In this document: piece by piece, positions 44,336-58,764 of the stretch
Numbering within the stretch: the first letter of the stretch is position 1
Layout: each line of letters opens with the position of its first letter
Origin: Stomorhina lunata
Lineage: Eukaryota; Arthropoda; Insecta; Diptera; Rhiniidae
Assembly: GCA_933228675.1 (NCBI GenBank)
Contig: OW121743.1
Span: 58,916,581-58,980,580, forward strand
Direction: 5' to 3'
DNA: 64,000 nucleotides
The notes under the pieces: model-generated
Told to the model about the DNA's origin: nothing
Database searches by the model: none
Seen by the model: only the letters and a program-made list of their open reading frames with translations
Program-made: the position numbers and the translations under genes

Positions 44336-47300
44336 GTTTATCAAAAAATTTCTTTAAAAAATGTTTGATATCAAAAAAATTTCTTTAAAAAATTTTTGAT
44401 ATCAAAAATTTCTACTGAAAATTTTTTGATATAAAAAAATTTCTATAGAAAATTTTTTGATATGAAAAATTTTTTTTTATATACAAAAATTTCTATTGAA
44501 AATTTTTTTTATATCAAATTTTTTCATATCAAATTTTTTTTTTGCAAAATTATTGATATGAAAAAATTCCCATAAAAAATTTTTTGTGGTAAAAAAAAAT
44601 TCTTAAGAAAATTTTTTGATATAAAAAAACCTTATAGATGTTATATAGAAAACTTTTTTAAACGAAAAAATTTTTTTAGAAAATTTTTTTTAAATGAAAA
44701 AACGTCTATAGAAAATTTTTCGTTATAAAAATTATATTTGAAATTTTTTTGTTGTGAAAAAATTTCTATGAAAAAAATTCTATACAAAATTTTTTGTTAC
44801 GAAAAAATTTCTATAGAAAATTTTTTGTCATATAAGAATTCTAAGAATATTTTTTGTCACGAAAAAAATTCTATGGAAATTTTTTTGTTATGAAAAAATT
44901 TTTTTGCTATGAAAAAATTTCTAAAGAAATTTTTTTGTTATGAATAAATATCTATAGAAAATATTTCGTTATGAAAAAATGTCTATACAAAATTTTTCTA
45001 TATAAAAAAATTTCAATAGAAAATTTCTCTACATGAAAAATTTCCATAGAAAATTTTTCTATATGAAAAAATGTCTATAGAAAATTTTTCAATATGAAAA
45101 AATTTCTATAGACAATTTTTCTAGGTGAAAAAATTTCTATGGAAAATTTTTCTGTGTGAAAAAATTTCTATAGAAAATTTTTCTATGTGAAAAAATTTCC
45201 ATAGAAAATTTTTCTATATGAAAAAATTTTTATAGAAAATTTTTCGATATGAAAAAATTTCTATAGAAAATTTTTCGATATGAAAAAATTTCTATAGAAA
45301 ATTTTTCGATATGAAAAAATTTCTATAGAAAATTTTTCGATATGAAAAAATTTCTATAGAAAATTTTTCGATATGAAAAAATTTCTATAGAAATTTGTAT
45401 ACAAAATTTTTTGATATGAAAAAATTTCTATAGAAAATTTTTCGATATAAAAAAATTTCCATAGAAAAATTTTATAGAAAATTTTTCGATATGAAAAAAT
45501 TTCTATAGAAAATTTTTCGATATGAAAAAATTTCTATAGGAAATTTTTCGATATGAAAAAATTTCTATAGAAAATTTTTCGATATGAAAAAATTTCTATA
45601 GAAAATTTTTCGATATGAAAAAATTTTTATAGAAAATTTTCGATATGAAAAAATTTTTATAGAAAATTTTTCGATATGAAAAAATTTCTATAGAAAATTT
45701 TTCGATATGAAAAAATTTCAATAGAAAATTTTTCGATATGAAAAAATTTCTATAGAAAATTTTTCGATATGAAAAAATTTCTATAGAAAATTTTTCGATA
45801 TGAAAAAATTTCTATAGAAAATTTTTCGATATGAAAAAATTTCTATAGAAAATTTTTCGATATGAAAAAATTTCTATAGAAAATTTTTCGATATGAAAAA
45901 ATTTCTATAGAAAATTTTTCGATATGAAAAAATTTCTATAGAAAATTTTTCGATATGAAAAAATTTCTATAGAAAATTTCTATAGAAAATTTTTCGATAT
46001 GAAAAAATTTCTATAGAAAATTTTCGATATGAAAAAATTTCTATAGAAAGTTTTTCGATATGAAAAAATTTCTATAGAAAATTTTTCGATATGAAAAAAT
46101 TTCTATAGAAAATTTTTCGATATAAAAAAATTTCTATAGAAAATTTTTCGATATGAAAAAATTTCTATAGGAAATTTTTCGATATGAAAAAATTTCTATA
46201 GAAAATTTTTCGATATGAAAAAATTTCTATAGAAAATTTTTCGATATGAAAAAATTTTTATAGAAAATTTTCGATATGAAAAAATGTTTATAGAAAATTT
46301 TTCGATATGAAAAAATTTCTATAGAAAATTTTTCGATATAAAAAAATTTCTATAGAAAATTTTTCGATATGATAAAATTTCAATAGAAAATTTTTCGATA
46401 TGAAAAAATTTCTATAGAAAATTTTTCGATATGAAAAAATTTCTATAGAAAATTTTTCGATATGAAAAAATTTCTATAGAAAATTTTTCGATATGAAAAA
46501 ATTTCTATAGAAAATTTTTCGATATGAAAAAATTTCTATAGAAAATTTTTCGATATGAAAAAATTTATATAGAAAATTTTTCGATATGAAAAAATTTCTA
46601 TAGAAAATTTTTCTATGTGAGAACATTTCTATAGAAAATTTTTCTATATGAAAAAATTTCTATAGACAATTTTTCTATGTAAAAAAAAATTTATATAGAA
46701 AATTTTTCTATGTAAAAAAATTTCTATAGAAAATTTTTCAATATGAAAAAATTTCTATAGACAATTTTTCTATGTGAAAAAATTTCTATAGAAAATTTTT
46801 CTTTATAAAAAAATTTCTATAGAAAATGTCTCTATGTGAAAAAATTTCCATAGAAAATTTTTCTATATGAAAAAATTTCTATAGAAAATTTTTCGATATG
46901 AAAAAATTTCTAAAGAAAATTTTTCGATATGAAAAAATTTCTATAGAAAATTTTCGATATGGAAACATTTCCATAGAAAATTTTTCGATATGAAAAAATT
47001 TCTATAGAAAATTTTCGATATGAAAAAATTTCTATAGAAAATTTTCGATATGAAAAAATTTCTATAGAAAATTTTTCGATATAAAAAATTTCTATAGAAA
47101 ATTTTTCGATATGGAAAAATTTCCATAGAAAATTTTTCGATATGAAAAAATTTCTAAAGAAAATTTTTCGATATGAAAAAATTTCTATTGAAAATTTTTC
47201 GATATGAAAAAATTCCTATAGAAAATTTTTCGATATGAAAAAATTTCTATAGAAAATTTTTCGATATGAAAAAATTTCTATAGAAAATTTTTCGATATGA

Positions 47301-47830
47301 AAAAATTTCTAAAAAAAATTTTTCGATATGAAAAATTAAAAAAATTTTTGATATGAAAAAATTGCTATAGAAAATTATAAAAAAAAATAAAAAAAAAATA
47401 TAAAAAAAAAATTGTACAGAAAATTTTTCGATATGAAAAAATTTCTAAGGAAAATTGTCAAATATGAAAAAATTTCTATGGAAAAAATTTCGATATGAAA
47501 AAATTTCGATATGAAAAAATTTCTATAGAAAATTTTTTAAAATGAAAAAAATTTTATAGAAAATTTTTCGATATAAAAAAATTTCTATAGAAAATTTTTC
47601 GATATGAAAAAATTTCTATAGAAAACTTTTTGGTATAATAAAGATTCTATAGTTTTTTTTTGGTATCAAAAAGTTAATATACAAAACTTTTTTACATAAA
47701 AAATTTTTGTTGAAAATTTTTTGATATAAATTTTTTTTTTTTATACAAAAAATTTTTGTAAAATTTTTATTATATTTTTTGATATGAATAAATTTCTAAA
47801 TAGATTTTTTTTGATGAGAAAATAAATAAC
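44336..47830. repeat. AT satellite block 6 (CGATATG / CTATAG, 31-bp type)
   Basis: Highly regular 31-bp units, TTTTTCGATATGAAAAAATT plus TCTATAGAAAA, dominate 45230-46610 and 46880-47320; the flanks are decayed. A segment near 45620-45740 resembles 46240-46390 (shared CGATATG units with one T lost and a CAATAG variant), indicating a duplication of about 620 bp. Confidence 0.94.
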
Positions 47831-48959
47831 CAAATCTAAAACTAGACTTCTAAATTTTAAATAAAAAACAATTATTTTCCCATAAAATTTGTCTATAGAA
47901 AGTTCGCCAAATTTGGTTTTTTATTAAATAAATATTTATTTTGTCAACAAAAAGTCTTCTTTATTAATTTTTGTCATTGTTTAAATAATAATAGAAGTTA
48001 AATAAATAACTCATCACAATTTTCTTTGTTAGTATTTAAACAAAAATTTGAACTTCAAGCGAAAAACAGAAAAAATTCTTTAAACAAAAGTAGACAAAAG
48101 ACAAGCCCATATTTAGCGTGAAACCAATAAAAATTCTTACGCATTTAGTCAAGATGGACAGACAGACAGAAACAGAAGAAGAAGTCCAAGAAGAGCCACT
48201 TTTTGGTTAAAGAAAGATACTAAAATTAGACTTTTGACTATTTTTTTACAAATTTAACGGTTTTGTAGCTAAAAAGAATCTATGATGTCACTTGAAGTTT
48301 AAAATGAATATATTTCAACACTTGCCTAAGAAAATTTCTAAGATTTTTGCTTAAGCCCTAAATAAAATCTGAAGGTCATTTTCTTATTGTTCCAAATGAC
48401 CTTTGGATATATTTTTAACAAAATAATTTAATTAATTCAATTATTGTTGAAAAATCTAAATAGGCTTAATAAATTTCCAAAAGAAAAAAAAATAATATAA
48501 CTCCAAAAATTCAAAAAAATTTTAGAAAAACAAACATGAAACCTGAGAGTTATAATGAGGAAGTTAATAAGATTAAAATTGTTTAATTGACTTTTTGGTT
48601 AAAAATAAAAAAGCAAATTATTAAATCTTTGTTGTTTGTTTAAAATTGGTTTTGTCATTTAATTAAAAACTTACGAATTATTAAGTCGACTCAAATTTAA
48701 ATTTATCTTCTATCTTACACCTTTTAACAAATTTCCAGCTTCTAAATAACCATAAATCTTCACTCAAATGACCTCTATTACGTCATTTATTTAAACTATT
48801 TTCAAAAATGAAGGAAATATATAATTAACATTTTTATTATGACATTAAAACGTCAGTTTGAAGACAATGAATGTCTAAAGTTTAATAAGCCAACTAATTT
48901 GAATTGTAAGATTATTTAAATAAATTTCAAGGGTTTGAAATATAACAAAAACAAATTTT
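47831..48959. other. Spacer of 1.1 kb, no gene recognised
   Basis: AT-rich unique sequence, no open frame of note and no transposon ends. Confidence 0.5.
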
Positions 48960-51900
48960 TCAAAACTAAAAATTTTCTATAGAAATTTTTTGTATCGAAA
49001 AATTTTCGATAAAAAATTTCTATATCAAAAAATTTCCTATCGAAAATTTTTGTATCAAAAAATTTTCTATAGAAAATTTTTCCATCAAAAAATTTCCAAT
49101 TTTTGTATCAAAAAATTTCCAATCGAAAATTTTTTTACAGAAAAGTTTTTATAAAGAAAAATTTTATATAAAAAATTTTTAAATAGAAAAATTTTCTATG
49201 GAGCATTTTTATATATAAAATTTCCTATAGAAACATTTTTATATAGAAAAAATTCCTATAGCAAAATTTATATAGAAAAATTTCCTATAGAAAATTTTTA
49301 TATTGAAAAATTTTCTATAGAAAATTTTTATATTGAAAAATTTTCTATAGAAAATTTTTATATTGAAAAATTTTCTATAGAAAATTTTTATATTGAAAAA
49401 TTTTCTATAGAAAATTTTTATATTGAAAAATTTTCTATAGAAAATTTTTATATTGAAAAATTTTCTATAGAAAATTTTTATATTGAAAAATTTTCTATAG
49501 AAAATTTTTATATTGAAAAATTTTCTATAGAAAATTTTTATATTGAAAAATTTTCTATAGAAAATTTTTATATTGAAAAATTTTCTATAGAAAATTTTTA
49601 TATTGAAAAATTTTCTATAGAAAATTTTTATATTGAAAAATTTTCTATAGAAAATTTTTATATTGAAAAATTTTCTATAGAAAATTTTTATATTGAAAAA
49701 TTTTTATATTGAAAAATTTTCTATAGAAAATTTTTATATTGAAAAATTTTCTATAGAAAATTTTTATATTGAAAAATTTTCTATAGAAAATTTTTATATT
49801 GAAAAATTTTCTATAGAAAATTTTTATATTGAAAAATTTTCTATAGAAAATTTTTATATTGAAAAATTTTCTATAGAAAATTTTTATATTGAAAAATTTT
49901 CTATAGAAAATTTTTATATTGAAAAATTTTCTATAGAAAATTTTTATATTGAAAAATTTTCTATAGAAAATTTTTATATTGAAAAATTTTCTATAGAAAA
50001 TTTTTATATTGAAAAATTTTCTATAGAAAATTTTTATATTGAAAAATTTTCTATAGAAAATTTTTATATTGAAAAATTTTCTATAGAAAATTTTTATATT
50101 GAAAAATTTTCTATAGAAAATTTTTATATTGAAAAATTTTCTATAGAAAATTTTTATATTGAAAAATTTTCTATAGAAAATTTTTATATTGAAAAATTTT
50201 CTATAGAAAATTTTTATATTGAAAAATTTTCAATAGAAAATTTTTATATTGAAAAATTTTCTATAGAAAATTTTTATAACGAAAAATTTTCTATAGAAAA
50301 TTTTTATAACGAAAAATTTTCTATAGAAAATTTTTATAACGAAAAATTTTCTATAGAAAATTTTTATAACGAAAAATTTTCTATAGAAAATTTTTATAAC
50401 GAAAAATTTTCTATAGAAAATTTTTATAACGAAAAATTTTCTATAGAAAATTTTTATAACGAAAAATTTTCTATAGAAAATTTTTATATCGAAAAATTTT
50501 CTATAGAAAATTTTAATATCGAAAAATTTTCTATAGAAAATTTTAATATCGAAAAATTTTCTATAGAAAATTTTAATATCGAAAAATTTTCTATAGAAAA
50601 TTTTTATATCGAAAAATTTTCTATAGAAAATTTTTATATCGAAAAATTTTCTATAGAAAATTTTTATATCGAAAAATTTTAATATCGAAAAATTTTCTAT
50701 AGAAAATTTTAATATCGAAAAATTTTCTATAGAAAATTTTAATATCGAAAAATTTTCTATAGAAAATTTTTATATCGAAAAATTTTCTATAGAAAATTTT
50801 TATATCGAAAAATTTTCTATAGAAAATTTTTATATCGAAAAATTTTCTATAGAAAATTTTTATATCGAAAAATTTTCTATAGAAAATTTTTATATCGAAA
50901 AATTTTCTATAGAAAATTTTTATATCGAAAAATTTTCTATAGAAAATTTTTATATCGAAAAATTTTCTATAGAAAATTTTTATATCGAAAAATTTTCTAT
51001 ATTTTTCGATATAAAATTTTTCGATATAAAATTTTTCGATATAAAAATTTTCTATAGAAAATTTTTATATCGAAAAATTTTCTATAGAAAATTTTTATAT
51101 CGAAAAATTTTCTATAGAAAATTTTTATATCGAAAAATTTTCTATAGAAAATTTTTATATCGAAAAATTTTCTATAGAAAATTTTTATATCGAAAAAGTT
51201 TCTATAGAAAATTTTTATATCGAAAAATTTTCTATAGAAAATTTTTATATCGAAAAATTTTCTATAGAAAATTTTTATATCGAAAAATTTTCTATAGAAA
51301 ATTTTTATATCGAAAAATTTTCTATAGAAAATTTTTATATCGAAAAATTTTCTATAGAAAATTTTTATATCGAAAAATTTTCTATAGAAAATTTTTATAT
51401 CGAAAAATTTTCTATAGAAAATTTTTATATCGAAAAATTTTCTATAGAAAATTTTTATATCGAAAAATTTTCTATAGAAAATTTTTATATCGAAAAATTT
51501 TCTATAGAAAATTTTTATATCGAAAAATTTTCTATAGAAAATTGTTATATCGAAAAATTTTCTATAGAAAATTTTTATATCGAAAAATTTTCTATAGAAA
51601 ATTTTTATATCGAAAAATTTTCTATAGAAAATTTTTATATCGAAAAATTTTCTATAGAAAATTTTTATATCGAAAAATTTTCTATAGAAAATTTTTATAT
51701 CGAAAAATTTTCTATAGAAAATTTTTATATCGAAAAATTTTCTATAGAAAATTTTTATATCGAAAAATTTTCTATAGAAAATTTTTATATCGAAAAATTT
51801 TCTATAGAAAATTTTTATATCGAAAAATTTTCTATAGAAAATTTTTATATCAAAAAATTTTCTATAGAAAATTTTTATATCGAAAAATTTTCTATAGCAA

Positions 51901-53600
51901 ATTTTCTATAAATAATTTTTATATAGAAAAATTTCCTTAAGAAAATTTTTATATCAAAAATTTCCTTAAGAAAATTTTTATATCGAAAAAGTTCATAAAG
52001 AAAATTTGTTTTTCTATAGGAAATTTTATATCGAAAAATTTTTTATATAAAATTTTTATACAGAAAAATTTCCTATAGAAATTTTTATATTTAGAAATTC
52101 TATACCGAAAACTTTCCTATCAAAAATGTTTATATCGAAAAGTTTTCTATAGAAATTTTTTCTATTGAAAAGTTTTCTATAGAAATTTTTTCTTTGAAAA
52201 ATTTTCTATAGAAATTTTTTCTATTGAAAAGTTTTCTATAGAAATTTTTTCTATTGAAAAATTTTTACAGAAATTTTTTCTATAGAAATTTTTTCTATTG
52301 AAAAATTTTTATAGAAATTTTTTCTATTGAAAAGTTTTCCATAGAATTTTTTTCTATTCAAAAATATTCTGCAGAAATTTTTTCTATTCCAAAACTTTCA
52401 TAGGAAACTTTTTCTATTGAAAAATTTGCTATTAAAAAATTTTCGATAGAAATTTTTTCTATTAAAAATTTTCTATAGAAATTTTTTCTATTAAAAAATT
52501 TTCTATACAAATTTTTTCTATTTAAAAATTTTCTATAGAATTTTTTTTTAAAGCAATTTTTTATATTGAAAAATTGTCTACAGACATTTTTTCTATTGAA
52601 GAATTTTCGATAGAATTTTTTTCTATTGAAAAGTTTTCCATAGAATTTTTTTCTATTCAAAAATATTCTGCAGAAATTTTTTCTATTCCAAAACTTTCAT
52701 AGGAAACTTTTTCTATTGAAAAATTTGCTATTAAAAAATTTTCGATAGAAATTTTTTCTATTAAAAAATTTTCTATAGAAATTTTTTCTATTGATAAATT
52801 TTCTATAGAAAATTTATTACAAATTTTTTCACTTGAGAAATTTTCTTTTGAAATTTTTTATATTAAAAAATTTTTTATAGAAGTATTTCATATTAAAAAA
52901 TTCTCTATAGCAATTTGTTTATATGAAAAAAATTGCTATCAAAATTTTTCATATTAAAAAATTTTCTAGAAATTTATTGTGTCAAAAAAATTTTCTATAG
53001 AATTTTTTATAGTAAAAAAGAAATTTTGTTATTTAAAAGATTTTCTATAGAAATTTTCTTATTTTAGAAAGTTTCTATAGAAATTTTTCATATCAAACAT
53101 TTTTATAGAAATTTCTTATATTTAAAAAGTTTCTATAACATTTTTTCATACTAAAAAAGTTTTTATAGAAATTTTTCATTTCAAAAAGTTCTATAGAAAT
53201 TTTTCATATAAAAAAGTTTTTATAAAATTTTTCCGTATTAAGAACTTTGTATAGAATTTTTTCTTATCAACAAATTTTCTATAGAAATTTTACATATTAA
53301 AAAATTTTTCATAGAAATTTTTAAATTTAAAATTTTATATGAAAATTCTTCTAATTAAAAATTGTCTACAGAATTTCTTCATATTAAAAAATTTTCGATA
53401 GAAATTTTTCATTTTAAAAAATTTATTATAGAAAATTTTAATATTAAAAAATTGTCTATAGAATTTTTTTTGTATTTAAAAAGTTTCTATATAAATTGTT
53501 CATGTTTAAAAATTTTCTGTGAAATTTTTCCATATCAAAAATACTTTTTTATGTTTATTTTCTATAGAAATTTATTTATATTATGGATTTCCTTTAAAGA
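48960..53600. repeat. AT satellite block 7, containing the 30-bp core array
   Basis: The centre (about 49311-51895) is a near-perfect 30-bp tandem array of some 86 units. The flanks decay into 28-bp CTATTG and AT-type units (52140-53600). A 300-bp segment is repeated at 52324-52480 and 52622-52760. The long open frames at 49693-50682 (329 codons) and 51542-51940 (132 codons) are the repeat read in phase and not genes. Confidence 0.95.
49311..51895 (+). repeat. Homogeneous 30-bp array with variant runs
   Basis: The unit is ATTTTCTATAGAAAAT plus a 14-base linker whose centre varies: TATATTG units up to about 50270, then seven consecutive TATAAC units (50275-50460), then TATATC and AATATC units. 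A group of three AATATC units is present twice (50511-50580 and 50681-50750) with a truncated unit at the junction, the footprint of unequal exchange or slippage. At 51001-51045 three 15-bp half-units lie in reversed form. Confidence 0.95.
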
Positions 53601-54844
53601 TAACCTACATTTTGTTTTAGTACATATAACGTTTTTAATTAATCATGTGAGGGTGAACCTCAACTTCAATAAGTACCGAAAAACTTAAATAAACAACTAA
53701 AAATATTTAAATATTTTTTATATTTAACACGTTTTCATGCCATTAATTAAACATTGAAATGTCAATTTAGTTTAAGTTATTTTTAGTCTTAAATAAATAT
53801 TATGACACATTTTCTGTTACAATTAAACAAAACAGCATTAAATTGGCATATAAACAATAGGGCGATTTATGCCTTTTTCCCAAAATGAGTTCATTTTAAA
53901 GATTTCTGAACAATTCATTTAATTTCTGTTTTTTACAAAAAATGAGAAAAAAAACTGCACAATTCAAGTGTGACAAATCACACTCAAGTCATTCTTGTAA
54001 GACTAAAAATTAAGCATATTTTCAAAACCTCTGAGTTGTATAGTGAGAGCTTAGAAGCAAAAGGGGCTAACTACAAATATATAGTTTTTATGATTTTATA
54101 TGTAATCCACGTAAATTATAGTCAACAATAGTTTACTAAAACCTTAAGATTTTTATTTAAATACCTTTTGCATCTAGACTGTAGTTCTTCTTATTATTTT
54201 TCTTAATATATCAGTTTATTCTTCGAAATTATTTTTAAGTTTATTATTATATTAATCAGCTTTTAAAAGCTTTTAGCAAAAATCAATGAACATTCACTTG
54301 AAGTCTAGGAAATGCATGTTCAATAGTATCAGAGGTTCTCAAAGGGCTTTAGAAATGTTTTAAAGAAAAATTCGAATATATATAATCCATGAAGTCCTCT
54401 TTAGGATTATCGGGCCAACCAATTAAATCTTATTTCCTAAAAATGATACAATTTTTCACGAGGTACGATTTCTTTACAATTTAATATTAAACACTTGAAT
54501 TGCTAAAAAGGGCACTTTTAAAATCAAAGCAGGTACTTTATAGATATGGGAAAGTGTTTTCCTTTAAGCCCGTCTTGAAAACTTTCTGATAATGTTTGGG
54601 AACTTTCGTTCCCTATATTCACGTTAACGTCATTTTAGTACTTGTACTTAAGTTGTTAGATCTACCTCTAATAATCATAACATGCGATGCATGAACGTCA
54701 CTAAAATTGATGACACAAGATGAACAAAAAGTCACAAAGACAAAAAATAACAAAATTTAAGATTTGCACTTAACGAATTATATATACCCTTCGCCAATTA
54801 AAATTTGACTAGGATTGAGATGAAAAAATTGCGATGAATAATTG
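53601..54844. other. Spacer of 1.2 kb, no gene recognised
   Basis: Unique AT-rich sequence. A 108-codon plus-strand frame ends at 53688 but most of it is satellite-derived. Confidence 0.5.
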
Positions 54845-57300
54845 AAATGAAAAATCAAATTTTCTATAAAAAATTTTTTATGACAAAAAATTTTCTGTGG
54901 AACTTTTTTCATATCAAAAACTTTTTAAACAAATTTTTGATGTGTTAAAATTTCTATACAAAATTTCTAGAAAATTTTTGATACACAAACAATTCTATAG
55001 AAATTTTTTGACATGAAAAAATTTCTTTAAAAAGTTTTTGATAGGAAAAAAGTTACACAGAAAATTCTTTGCCATACAAAATTTTTTATAGAAAATTTAT
55101 AAAAAAAAAAATTCGGAATAAAAAAAAATTCTATAGAAAATTTTTTTATATGCAAAAATTTTTACAGAAAATTATTATATCAAAAAATTTCTTAAGAAAA
55201 TTTTTGATAAAAAAATTTTTTATAGAAAATTTTTTAATATGAAAAAATTTCTATAGAAAATTTTTTAATATGAAAAAATTTCTATAGAAAATTTTTGTGG
55301 AAAAATTTCTAAAGAAAATTTTTTGATATAAAAAATTTTCTATAGAACACTTTTTGATATTGAAAATTTTCTAAATAAAATTTTTTTAAATTTTAAATAT
55401 GAAAAAAATCTATAGAAAATTTTTGATATGAAAAAATTTCTATAGAAAATTTTCGATATGAAAAAATATCTATATAAAATTTTTGACCTGAAAAAGTCTC
55501 TATAGAAAATTTTTGATATGAAAAATTTCTATAGAAAATTTTTGCTATGAAAAAAAATCTACACAAAATTTTTGATACGATAAAATTTGTATCGAAAATC
55601 TTTTGAAATAAAATTTTTTGAGATGAAAAAATTTCTATAGAAAATGTTTTGTATAAAAAAAATCCATTATAAATTATATCAAAAAATTTGTAATGGATTT
55701 TTTTCTATAGAAAATTTTTTGATATAAAAAAAAATTTATAGAAAATTTTTTGATATGAAAAACTGTTTACAGAAAATTTTATTTTAATAGATATAAAGAA
55801 ATTCTTTATAAAATTTTTTAATAAAAAAATTTTTTTGTAAATTTATTGACATAAAAAAATTTCTTTAAAAAATTTTGATACAAAAAATTTCCATTCAAAA
55901 TTTTTTTGATAAAAAAAATTTTCTATAGAAAATTTGTTGATAAGAAAAAATTTCTATAGAAAATTTTTTGATACAAAAAAAAATTTCTTTAGAAAATTTT
56001 TTGATATGAAAAAATTTCTATAGAAAACATTTTGTTATAAAAAAATTTCTTTAGAAAATTTTTTGATATAGAACAATTTCCTTAGAAATTTTTTAATATG
56101 AAAAATTTCTATAAGAAATTTTTGATATAAACAAATTTTTCATATGAAAAAATTTCTTTAGAAAATTTTTTGATATAGAACAATTTCCTTAGAAATTTTT
56201 TGCTATGAAAAATTTCTATAAAAAATTTTTGATATTAACAAATTTTTCATATGAAAAAATTTCTATAGAAAATTTTTGATATAAACAAATTTTTATAGAA
56301 AATCTTTTGAGATGTAAAAAATTTTAAAGAAAACCTTTAGAGATGAAATAATTTCTATACAAAATTGTTTCCTATGAAAAAAAAACATTCCTTAGCTAAT
56401 ATTTTAATGAAAAAAAATTTCTATAGAAAATTTTTAATATGAAAAAATTTCTATCGAAGATTTCTAAAATGAAAAAATGTCTATCGAAAATGTTTGATAT
56501 GAAATGATATCTATAAAAAAAAATTTGATTGAAAAAAAGTCAATAAAAATTTTTTGACAATATCAAAAATTTTAATAGAAAATATTTCATATTAATAAAT
56601 TTTAATCGAACATTTTTCTATAAAGAATTTTTGATTAAAAAAAAATTTCTATAAAAATTTTTGATACCAAATAATTTCTATAGAAAATTTTTGATATGGA
56701 AAAATTTCTATAGATTTTTTTTATGTCAAAAAATGTCTATAGTTTTTTTTTTTTATATAAATTTCAAGAAAATTTTTTATGGAAAATATGATAATATAAA
56801 AAAATTCTATATAAAATTTTTGTTATGAAAAAATTTCTATAGAAATTTTTTCATATGAAAAAAATTCTTAGAAAATTTGTTGATATAAAAAAATTTCTAT
56901 AAAAAATTGCTTGATAATAAAAAATTTTTAAAAAATTTTTGATAAGAAAAAATTTGTTTAGAAAATTTTTGTTTTAAAAAAATTTCTATAGGAATGTTTT
57001 GAAACGAAACAAATTGAAATAGAAAATTTTTAATATGAAAAAATTTCTATAGAAAATTTTTAATATGAAAAAATTTCTTTAAAAAAATTTTTGGTATGAA
57101 AAAATTTCTTTAGAAAATCTTTTGAAATTAAAAAATTTCATTACAAAATTTTTTGATATGAAAAAATTTATTTAAAAAAATTTTTGATATGAAAAACTTT
57201 TTTTAAAATAGTTTTGATATGAAAAAATTTCTTTAGAAAATTTTGTTTGGTATAAGATATTCTTAAGGAAATTTTCCATTGAAAAAATGCTTTTTGGGAA
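54845..57300. repeat. AT satellite block 8 (TTTTTGATATGAAAAA type)
   Basis: Diverged 28-30 bp units with TGATATG linkers and CTATAG or CTTTAG centres. A 90-bp segment is repeated near 56060-56130 and 56160-56250 (GATATAGAACAATTTCCTTA). No gene. Confidence 0.92.
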
Positions 57301-58231
57301 ATTTCGTATTTGAAGAAACATAAATTGATAAGCTCTACCGATGTACATTTTTTGCCCTAGTGTAGGGTATATAAACAAGCATTTAAACAAGAACAAAAAA
57401 CCAAGTCTTACTTGCAATAAAAATATAACAATCACACTTTGACATACAAACAAAAAATATAAGTTTATCTTGGGTTGATTTCTTTGTTATTTTAACATGA
57501 AAACTGAGTAAATAGAAATGTGTGAAGGAATAAAATAAAAAAAGTAGTTGTAAAATCATGCCCAGTAGGAAATTTTTTTAAAAGTATGTATTAAATGCTG
57601 TTCATATGACCTCATTAATACCATATCATCTACTTCCTCTAATTAAGTTTTTAGAACCTCTAAAAAGCAGAAGCTTCTTGAAACCACACTCAGTTATAAC
57701 TTTTGTAAGTTATTCCAATCAAGTTCATATCATCAATATTTCATGTGGAATGTTAAAGAGCTTCGAAATAATGCATACAGACATTCAAAATTACATTTTT
57801 CGGTTAGTTAGTCTAATATCTCAATTTGATGGTATTTCAAGAGACCTGATTTTTTTGGTCATTTAGTCAACATAAGAGCAGATACAAGAAAACAAAGGAA
57901 ATATTAAAAGTTTTATGTATAATACATTCTTCTAAAGGCCCCATAAGAAGGCCTTCTGTCAGCTCTTAAAATAAAATCAAAATACCTAGTTTTTACCTTT
58001 AAAGACATACCATACAAAATTATAAATAAAAAAGTATTAAAAATGCGAAGGTATTGCTGACATTTATGCTATCTTGTCTTTTGGCTTACCCTACAAGGGA
58101 TATTTTTCCCACTGGGTACTTACACATCTGAGTATGTTTGTAATCACCACCAACTAAATGTAATCTTTAGACTAAAGGAAAAATTTCAGTTGTAATTTTG
58201 AACCTGATTATCTTTTTCGTTTTTTTTTCAG
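57301..58231. other. Spacer, possibly intronic; no gene recognised
   Basis: Unique sequence between satellite block 8 and a candidate splice acceptor. The 86-codon frame at 57606-57866 has no recognisable domain. Confidence 0.45.
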
Positions 58232-58384
58232 CTGCAAAAGTGCAATTTACCGAGTGACTGAATTACAGAAGGATTTAGGAGGCGCCTGAAATAGTAACAA
58301 CTCAAACATGATTTACACTAACAACAACAATTGCAATCATAATAATCACACACCACCAACAACATTATCATCATTATTCTCAAC
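58232..58384 (+). CDS. Candidate host exon (weak)
   Basis: A strong fly-type acceptor (polypyrimidine run then TTTTTTTTTCAG, AG at 58230-58231) precedes two alternative readings. (a) A last coding exon: one base completing a split codon, then 18 codons, CKSAIYRVTELQKDLGGA, stop TGA at 58287-58289, with a possible 3' UTR running to AATAAA at 58755-58760. (b) A 5' exon: ATG at 58308 opening MIYTNNNNCNHNNHTPPTTL, Asn/His-rich like many fly regulators, leaving at the donor GTAAAC (58385) before its in-frame TAA. The local base composition is clearly less AT-rich than the surroundings. I do not recognise the protein in either reading. If real, the satellites around it are intronic or downstream of a gene on the plus strand. 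Confidence 0.28.
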
Positions 58385-58764
58385 GTAAACATCATAATCA
58401 TCATCTTTTTTTTTCATGAGGTGTGAAAATAACAATTTTCTATTCGTATTTAGTTTTTCATGAGGATATTAATGTTGTCGTCATACTTTCAGTTATTTTT
58501 GTTGCTTTAAATGTCCTTGTATGTTTGTGTTTCTGTGTATGTGTGTCTTTAATTAAGGAAGTGTTATTGAAAGGATTAAAATGTTTCCTCCACTTTAATT
58601 CTTTGTTTTTGTTATCGTTGTTTTTTGTTGTTGTGATAACATTTTTATTACTTTTATGAAGGATTAGAGAGAATAATTTTAGTTGTTAAATGGAAAATTT
58701 ATCATAAATATTTATAATAATTTGACACTATTTAAACGAATGACACAGGGGGTAAATAAAAATT

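Noticed and set aside
49693..50682. Open frame of 329 codons made of FYIEKFSIEN repeats
   Set aside because: It is the 30-bp satellite read in phase; 30 is a multiple of three, so several frames on both strands stay open. No start context, no non-repeat domain.
51542..51940. Open frame of 132 codons (KIFYRKFLYR repeats)
   Set aside because: Same satellite in another frame.
58423..58659. 78-codon hydrophobic frame (plus strand)
   Set aside because: Composition follows T-rich DNA; it would lie in the 3' UTR or intron of the candidate exon and shows no signal beyond hydrophobicity.
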